Assembly: GCA_947454215.1 (NCBI GenBank)
Contig: CANGJN010000044.1
Location: forward strand, 1 to 6,020
DNA: 6,020 nt
Direction of reading: 5' to 3'
Source: Neisseriaceae bacterium
GTDB lineage: Bacteria > Pseudomonadota > Gammaproteobacteria > Burkholderiales > UBA11063
Shown piece after piece: positions 1 to 3,596 of this stretch. Made by a program: the position numbers and the translations under genes. Position 1 is the stretch's first letter. The number at the start of each line of letters is the position of its first letter. Below the pieces are notes generated by a model that saw only the letters and a program-made list of their open reading frames with translations, made no database searches and was not told the origin of the DNA.

Positions 1-423
1 ATTGCTATTGGCACTGATGTTGTAAATCAAAATAGAGCTCTTAAATTATTAGAAGCAAATAGAATGATAAAATTGAAATCAAAATCAAAGATTTCATATT
101 TTTCTATCAAAGATATAACTCAAAATCCTTATGGACTAATTTTTAAAGAATTAGATGCGGCTATTATGCCTCGCATTATTAATACTGGGGATATCGACTT
201 GGCTATTATAAACTCTAACTATGTCCTTTTAAGTAATTTAAATCCAACAAAAGACGCTATATTTATTGAAATACCTCAAAAGGAAAACGATAATCTTGTT
301 GTAGTAAGAGCAGATGAAATACAATTACCAAAAATTAAAAAATTAGCTTTGGCACTACAAGATAAATCAGTAAAAATGTATATAAAGAAACAATTTAATG
401 GTGCAGTTATTCCTTCATTTTAA
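1..423 (+). CDS. metQ: MetQ/NlpA-family methionine ABC transporter substrate-binding lipoprotein, 3' part (5' end outside window)
   Basis: The frame is open from base 1 with no stop before 421-423, so the gene starts upstream; the ATG at 64 is internal. The visible 140 residues match the C-terminal lobe of the MetQ/NlpA family. They begin with an IAIGTDVVNQNRAL stretch, the counterpart of the family's IPND-x-N-x-RAL segment. Further landmarks are an ELDAA-x-MPR segment, DLAIINSNY (family form D-x-A-x-INGNYA), a VVVRADE strand and the terminal GAVIPSF, which is typical of the family. MetQ is a membrane-anchored lipoprotein that delivers methionine to the MetN (ATPase) and MetI (permease) importer. 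The signal peptide and lipobox would lie outside the window, as would metN and metI if they are adjacent. ruvA follows after 19 bases with no terminator between, so the two are probably co-transcribed. Related NlpA lipoproteins are hard to separate from MetQ on this portion alone, so the methionine specificity is inferred. Confidence 0.9.
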   Translation: MAIGTDVVNQNRALKLLEANRMIKLKSKSKISYFSIKDITQNPYGLIFKELDAAIMPRIINTGDIDLAIINSNYVLLSNLNPTKDAIFIEIPQKENDNLVVVRADEIQLPKIKKLALALQDKSVKMYIKKQFNGAVIPSF

Positions 424-442
424 TATATAAAGGAATTTAAAT

Positions 443-1036
443 ATGATTGGAAGTTTGTTTGGTTATATTATTTATAATAAACCACCACAAATAATAATTG
501 AAGTAAATGGCGTTGGTTATGAAGTAAATTTACCTATATCAGAATTTTCTTTGTTACCAAATAAAGATACTAAGATTAGACTTTTTACGCATTTAACTGT
601 GAGGGAAGACTCGCATACCCTTTATGGATTTACTACTATTCTATGTAGAGATTGTTTTAGAAGTATTATTAAAGTAAGTGGTATTGGACCTAAAATTGGT
701 TTAGGTTTATTGTCAACCTTATCTGTAGAAGAAATATATTTAGCTTTAGATAATAACAACATTGATCAATTATGCAGAGCTCCTGGTATTGGGAAAAAAA
801 TTGCTGAAAGAATGATTCTAGAGTTAAATGGTAAATTAGTCCATAATATTAAGGACGATGTTAAGGATAATTCTTTAGAATTAAATAATTTAAAGTTAGA
901 TACGATCAATGCTTTAATTAGTTTAGGATATGTGGAAAAAGAAATATATAAAATTTTAAGCAAACTTTCACTTGAGAATAAAGATCTTAGTACTATAATT
1001 AAAGAATGCTTAAAATTATTGAATAATCATAAATAG
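443..1036 (+). CDS. ruvA: Holliday junction branch-migration complex DNA-binding subunit RuvA
   Basis: The 197-residue product has the normal RuvA length. RuvA binds four-way junctions as a tetramer and loads the RuvB helicase rings that drive branch migration, after which RuvC resolves the junction. Residues 1-65 are the OB-fold domain, starting MIGSLFGYI and containing EVNGVGYEV, a family hallmark. The central domain carries two helix-hairpin-helix motifs, VSGIGPKIGLGLL (about residues 78-90) and APGIGKKIAERMILEL (about 113-128). After a charged linker, residues from about 152 on (LDTINALISLGYVEKEI) form the small domain that contacts RuvB. The ATG at 443 is supported by AAAGGAA at 429-435, seven bases upstream, and by the exact family N-terminus. 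Many gammaproteobacteria have ruvC-ruvA-ruvB in order; here metQ is upstream and a tRNA gene is immediately downstream, so ruvB and ruvC must be elsewhere or outside the window. The stop codon TAG shares its last base with the tRNA. Confidence 0.97.
   Translation: MIGSLFGYIIYNKPPQIIIEVNGVGYEVNLPISEFSLLPNKDTKIRLFTHLTVREDSHTLYGFTTILCRDCFRSIIKVSGIGPKIGLGLLSTLSVEEIYLALDNNNIDQLCRAPGIGKKIAERMILELNGKLVHNIKDDVKDNSLELNNLKLDTINALISLGYVEKEIYKILSKLSLENKDLSTIIKECLKLLNNHK
972..999 (+). promoter_or_regulatory. Probable sigma-70 promoter for tRNA-Arg, inside the 3' end of ruvA
   Basis: TTGAGA at 972-977 matches five of six bases of the -35 consensus. TATAAT at 994-999 is a perfect -10 box, and the spacer is 16 bases. 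Transcription would start near 1006, about 30 bases before the mature tRNA 5' end, a usual leader length. The elements lie in ruvA codons for the C-terminal RuvB-binding domain. In such AT-rich DNA -10 boxes arise by chance, but a near-consensus pair at this distance from a tRNA is less likely to be accidental. It would uncouple tRNA synthesis from ruvA expression. Confidence 0.6.
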
Positions 1037-1110
1037 TCTTCGTAGTTAAATGGATATAACGGCCCCCTCCTAAGGGGCAGTTACAGGTTCGATTCCTGTC
1101 GAGGGCACCA
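1036..1110 (+). tRNA. tRNA-Arg, anticodon CCT, reads AGG codons
   Basis: A complete 75-base cloverleaf can be folded by hand. The acceptor stem pairs 1036-1042 (GTCTTCG) with 1100-1106 (CGAGGGC), followed by discriminator A and an encoded CCA at 1108-1110. The D arm is GTTA/TAAC around a loop containing GGA. The anticodon arm is GCCCC/GGGGC around CTCCTAA, with the anticodon CCT at 1069-1071. The variable loop has four bases. The T arm is ACAGG/CCTGT around TTCGATT. A20 follows the GG of the D loop and C35 sits in the anticodon; both are known recognition features for arginyl-tRNA synthetase. A15 and T48 give a Levitt pair. Two acceptor pairs (2-71 and 4-69) are U.G, consistent with C-to-T drift on the 5' strand. 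The first base coincides with the final G of the ruvA TAG stop. An ISL3 remnant begins about 40 bases downstream. Confidence 0.96.
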
Positions 1111-1119
1111 TTATAAGAC

Positions 1120-1152
1120 GGATATTTACATAATGGAAATCCCTACTTTTTT
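1120..1152 (+). terminator. Weak candidate Rho-independent terminator after tRNA-Arg
   Basis: GGAT (1120-1123) can pair with ATCC (1139-1142), and after one bulged base TT pairs with AA, giving a short imperfect stem. A run of six T follows at 1147-1152, four bases beyond the stem. The position just after the CCA end is right for ending the tRNA transcript, but the stem is weak. The same bases overlap the stop codon of the opposite-strand transposase remnant and could instead be part of that element's end. Confidence 0.3.
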
Positions 1153-1640
1153 AGTCTAAACCACTGGCCTCTGCAATTTCAATTAGAGTTGGAATGTCTT
1201 TAGATGATGGTGCTATCAGCCACACGCTACTTCCTACCTTACGAGCATGTTTTGCATATAACGTCTTCGCTCGGATAATTTCGTAACTGTAACCACACCC
1301 CCATTCGATTGGCAATCTTGATTAATCCATTCAAACATTCCGTATATACATTGTTAATACCAATAGGTGAATCCCAATAAGCAAATATTTCTTCATAATG
1401 GTTATGGATTTTTTCACAATGCTATAAAATTTATCAACCTCATTTTTTTTGGAAAAAAACTCTCCCCAGTTTTTAAAAGATTGCATTGCAGATTCTTTGT
1501 CAAGAGCATCGTAAATCTTAAAAAATTCTACTGAATCACGGCACGATAGGTATGTTTTGTAGTAGCTCATTCTTTCTCTCCGAACTGTTTAGTTAGTTGA
1601 GCACTTAAATCCATCTGGGTTTTTCTATCTCCGCTACGAA
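1151..1640 (-). pseudogene. ISL3-family transposase remnant, frameshifted C-terminal half
   Basis: Read on the - strand in shifting frames, the segment rebuilds the C-terminal half of an ISL3-type DDE transposase. In order: RWI then a stop, SERKNELLQN, THTYRAVIQ-like residues and VEFFKIYDALDKESAM (about 1615-1480). Next come NHYEEIFAYWDSPIG and YTECLNGLIKIANRMG (about 1410-1297), then GYSYEIIRAKTLYAKHARK and VGSSVW, ending with EASGLD and TAA at 1153-1151. The YTE-x-LN motif carries the expected third catalytic acid (GAA at 1340-1338). At least three frame changes are needed, near 1530-1560, 1400-1420 and about 1297. An in-frame TAA follows RWI, and the N-terminal zinc-finger and first catalytic aspartates are missing, so no active enzyme can be made. 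The upstream limit is uncertain: an open stretch continues to about 1682 but is not clearly ISL3-like. The family call rests on remembered motifs, not a search. Confidence 0.82.
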
Positions 1641-1775
1641 TAGTTTTTCCTCAGGTAATACAGTTTGATATTCAACAGCCATTGTTACTATTCAGCAGTT
1701 GGTAACTATTTGATGTGTATATAATTATCTCAATCGGAAAATAGAGGTTATTCAGTAAATAATTTAAATAATGTG
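1641..1775. other. AT-rich spacer, possibly the decayed rest of the insertion sequence
   Basis: No gene, RNA or clear terminal inverted repeat was recognised. A short inverted repeat, GTTAC and GTAAC separated by 13 bases (1684-1706), is the only small structure noted and is probably chance. Given the broken transposase next to it, this may be further eroded IS sequence. Confidence 0.4.
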
Positions 1776-2039
1776 CTAAATACTGCATGATAAAAACTTA
1801 TACAATTTAGTCAATTTTGATTTTTTATAATCAAAACAGTATGTTAATATTGCTGAGTAGTAACGAAAACTATTAAATAATGTATTACTATTTGGAATAA
1901 TATTTTTTAATAAGTCATATATTAAATGATTTCCATATTTAAATCTACTAAATGCTTTAGATTGAACACTTATATTTTTAAGTTTATCTAATTTTGACTT
2001 TATTTTTATTGGGCAAAGATAATCTCTTATTATTCCCAT
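1776..2039 (-). CDS. Unrecognised 87-residue ORF, possible gene fragment
   Basis: The ORF starts at ATG 2039-2037 and is rich in Lys, Leu, Asn, Ser, Ile and Tyr, as expected of AT-rich coding sequence but also of random AT-rich DNA. Segments such as RDYLCPIKIKSKLDKL and FSRFKYGNHLIYDLL look somewhat protein-like, but I recognise no domain, signal peptide or clear membrane segment. No Shine-Dalgarno sequence precedes the ATG; the frame upstream contains YAYCCK and then a stop at 2060-2058. It sits between a dead transposase and fmt on the same strand, in a stretch that appears to be decaying, so it may be the tail of a lost gene. No function can be given, and it may not be expressed. Confidence 0.25.
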   Translation of the reverse strand: MGIIRDYLCPIKIKSKLDKLKNISVQSKAFSRFKYGNHLIYDLLKNIIPNSNTLFNSFRYYSAILTYCFDYKKSKLTKLYKFLSCSI

Positions 2040-2232
2040 TTTACAACAATATGCATATTAAATAGATAATATCATAAAAGATACTAGATAATCTATACTT
2101 AGATCTGCAATAAATTCAGTTTTTTTGATATGAAATCAACTATGTTTTGCACAAAACAGAGTAAATAATTTAAAGAAAGATAAATGGCCATCCAACCTTA
2201 GAATGCACAAAGCCTATAAGACCATATGAATA
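2040..2232. other. AT-rich spacer downstream of fmt
   Basis: No ORF or RNA gene was recognised. A six-base stem with a four-base loop (TGTTTT GCAC AAAACA, 2143-2158) and a run of seven T at 2120-2126 are present, but neither makes a convincing fmt terminator. The fmt transcript may end here through a signal I cannot identify or by another mechanism. Confidence 0.4.
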
Positions 2233-3180
2233 TTAAACAAATCTTTTATATTTTAAATTTGAGTGACCAAGAATATATTTATCATGGTTCAATCTGTTCT
2301 TTCCTGCTTCTTGAATTTCCGTTATTGCTAATATAGTTCCACCTCCACATGAAACTAATATTCCCCGAGATGAAACATCAATTATTACCCCACATTCATC
2401 ATTGCACTTATTATCTATTAATATAGCATTCCAAATTTTTATACTGTTATTATCTAAAGTTGTTTTGCACCCTGGGCTTGGATTAAATGCCTTAATTTTA
2501 CGAGTAATAAGTTTTGCTGAATCATGCCAATTTATCGTAGCCTCTTGTTTATCTATTTTATGAGCATATGATATTCCATGAAGTGGCTGTGGTTCTGGTA
2601 TAATTGTATTATATGAATTTAAATAATCTATTATCATTTCATTACCAAGAATCGTTAATTTTCTTTCTAAGTCTGCTGAAGTATAATCCTCCTCAATATT
2701 TATCTCCCTTTGCAACAATATATCTCCTGTATCTAGACCAGCATCCATTTTTATTAATGTAATACCACTTTTTTCTTCTCCACTGAGAATGGCTCTTTGA
2801 ATTGGCGCAGCCCCTCTAAATTTTGGTAATAAAGAAACATGTATATTAACACATCCAAATTTAGGAGAATTTAATAATCTTTGAGGTAAAATAAGACCAT
2901 AAGATATAACTATCATTAGATCTAAATTATAACTTTCAATCTTAGTTATTGAATCTGCTTCTTTTAAAAATGAAACTGGTTGTAATATTGAAATTTTGTG
3001 TTCAATCGCTAACAATTTTACTGCAGAAGGTTGCAGTTTATGTCCTCTTCCATTCACACTATCCGGCTTTGTTAGAACTAATTCAATTTTATAATCATGT
3101 TCAATTAAATGTTGCAACACACTTCTTGAAATATCTGAAGTTCCAGCAAATCCAATTCTTAAATAATTATTTTTATCCAT
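2233..3180 (-). CDS. fmt: Methionyl-tRNA formyltransferase
   Basis: Fmt transfers the formyl group of 10-formyl-tetrahydrofolate to the initiator Met-tRNA, giving the fMet-tRNA used to start translation. The 315-residue product has the usual family length. The N-terminal Rossmann domain opens with LRIGFAGT (residues 7-14), followed by KPDSVNGRGHKLQPS (38-52), the counterpart of the family's KPDR-x-x-GRG segment. The catalytic core is N112, H114 and D150, in NIHVSLLP and MDAGLDTGD; their spacing matches the Asn-His-Asp triad of the formyltransferase superfamily. The FRGAAPIQRAI stretch is strongly conserved. The OB-like C-terminal tRNA-binding domain starts near residue 208 (KIDKQEATINW, then IKAFNPSPG). 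HVSLLP replaces the more common HASLLP or HGSLLP. The ATG at 3180 is supported by the N-terminus and by GAGGTG at 3198-3193, though its 12-base gap to the ATG is long. The usual partners def and rsmB are not adjacent within the window. Confidence 0.97.
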   Translation of the reverse strand: MDKNNYLRIGFAGTSDISRSVLQHLIEHDYKIELVLTKPDSVNGRGHKLQPSAVKLLAIEHKISILQPVSFLKEADSITKIESYNLDLMIVISYGLILPQRLLNSPKFGCVNIHVSLLPKFRGAAPIQRAILSGEEKSGITLIKMDAGLDTGDILLQREINIEEDYTSADLERKLTILGNEMIIDYLNSYNTIIPEPQPLHGISYAHKIDKQEATINWHDSAKLITRKIKAFNPSPGCKTTLDNNSIKIWNAILIDNKCNDECGVIIDVSSRGILVSCGGGTILAITEIQEAGKNRLNHDKYILGHSNLKYKRFV

Positions 3181-3412
3181 ATATAAAATTTACACCTCAA
3201 TAAAATTTTAAAACTCAAAATTTCTTATTATTTACAATAAGGTTAGTTAATAACCACCTAAACATAACCATTACAAAAATTTAGTAAAAGTAAGTTTTAA
3301 CATATAAATTAACTATATTGCTACATTTAACTCTTATTTTCTAAATTATAAAAATATCTTATTTAAACAACTCAGTATATTATTTAAAATATACATTTTG
3401 CAAATATTAATA
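3181..3412. other. AT-rich upstream region of fmt, no gene
   Basis: I see no gene here. On the - strand it should contain the fmt promoter. A TATAAT at 3350-3345 has no well-spaced -35 box. A TTGTAA at 3237-3232 is followed after about 18 bases only by a poor -10, so I do not place the promoter. A five-base stem, GGTTA GTTAA TAACC (3241-3255), lies about 60 bases before the fmt start. It could be a chance hairpin or an element of the fmt leader. Confidence 0.4.
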
Positions 3413-3444
3413 TTTCATACATCAAGTTTAATTTTTATTATAAT
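3413..3444 (+). promoter_or_regulatory. Possible promoter of the small + strand ORF
   Basis: A perfect TATAAT lies at 3439-3444. The only -35-like sequences upstream are weak (TTTCAT at 3413-3418 or TTCATA at 3414-3419) and are spaced a little too widely. Its position 22 bases before the start codon of the small ORF, with a good Shine-Dalgarno site in between, is what makes it credible. The AT-richness of the spacer makes an isolated -10 match weak evidence. Confidence 0.35.
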
Positions 3445-3466
3445 AATCTTTTTAAAGGATTTTATA

Positions 3467-3547
3467 ATGAAAAAATTATTTAATAATAGACATACTTTAC
3501 TTACTGATGAGTAGAATAAAAATGAAATTTCTAATATTGCTGAATAA
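3467..3547 (+). pseudogene. Tiny ORF of 15 codons, frame continuing past an in-frame TAG to 26 codons
   Basis: An ATG at 3467 follows AAAGGA (3454-3459) at a seven-base spacing, as good as the ruvA signal. The frame reads MKKLFNNRHTLLTDE, stops at TAG (3512-3514), then continues NKNEISNIAE to TAA at 3545-3547. A strong hairpin begins 12 bases later. The TAG could have arisen from a CAG glutamine codon by one transition, giving an original 26-residue peptide; alternatively the 15-residue peptide is the true product, or this is the stub of a deleted gene. The peptide is hydrophilic after its first few residues, with no signal peptide or membrane segment, and I recognise no family. The surrounding signals (-10 box, ribosome site, hairpin) suggest a real or formerly real transcription unit. 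Confidence 0.35.
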
Positions 3548-3558
3548 TTATACTAAGC

Positions 3559-3586
3559 CACAGTTGATCAATGTTCATCAACTGTG
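3559..3586. terminator. Ten-base-pair hairpin between the small ORF and the kelch gene, probable shared terminator
   Basis: CACAGTTGAT (3559-3568) is perfectly complementary to ATCAACTGTG (3577-3586) around an eight-base loop. Beyond one mismatch, AG (3556-3557) can also pair with CT (3588-3589). It lies 12 bases after the end of the small + strand frame and 10 bases after the stop of the - strand kelch gene, the position of a bidirectional terminator. The flanking U tracts are short on both strands (CTTTAAAAA on +, GCTTAGTAT on -), so termination may be inefficient, or the stem may protect 3' ends. Confidence 0.55.
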
Positions 3587-3596
3587 ACTTTAAAAA

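Noticed and set aside
766..963. 65-codon ORF on the - strand inside ruvA
   Set aside because: It is fully antisense to the well-supported ruvA coding sequence, lacks its own start signals and resembles no family; a shadow frame.
1331..1570. 79-codon - strand ORF as an intact gene
   Set aside because: Only part of it (VEFFKIYDAL onward) matches ISL3 transposase; its last 25 or so residues are out of frame, while the true continuation (NHYEEIFAYW) lies in another frame. It is a piece of the pseudogene.
1926..1946. Possible second terminal inverted repeat of the ISL3 element (GATTTCCATATTTAAATC)
   Set aside because: It resembles the reverse complement of 1121-1141 but needs gaps, and a match of this length is expected by chance in AT-rich DNA. 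The distance is also not supported by any other IS feature.
2143..2158. TGTTTT GCAC AAAACA hairpin as an operator or fmt terminator
   Set aside because: The stem is only six mostly A-T pairs, with no T run right after it on the fmt strand; too weak to call.
1111..2232. Genomic island integrated at tRNA-Arg with att repeats
   Set aside because: No integrase was seen, and I could find no second copy of the tRNA 3' end in the window; an IS remnant alone does not support an island.
2949..3203. 84-codon ORF on the + strand over the fmt 5' end
   Set aside because: It is antisense to the conserved N-terminal Rossmann domain of Fmt, and its hydrophobic composition follows from that complementarity.
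3241..3255. GGTTA GTTAA TAACC stem as a riboswitch or leader control element of fmt
   Set aside because: A single five-base stem without further structure, and no known regulator of fmt matches it; mentioned only in the spacer entry.
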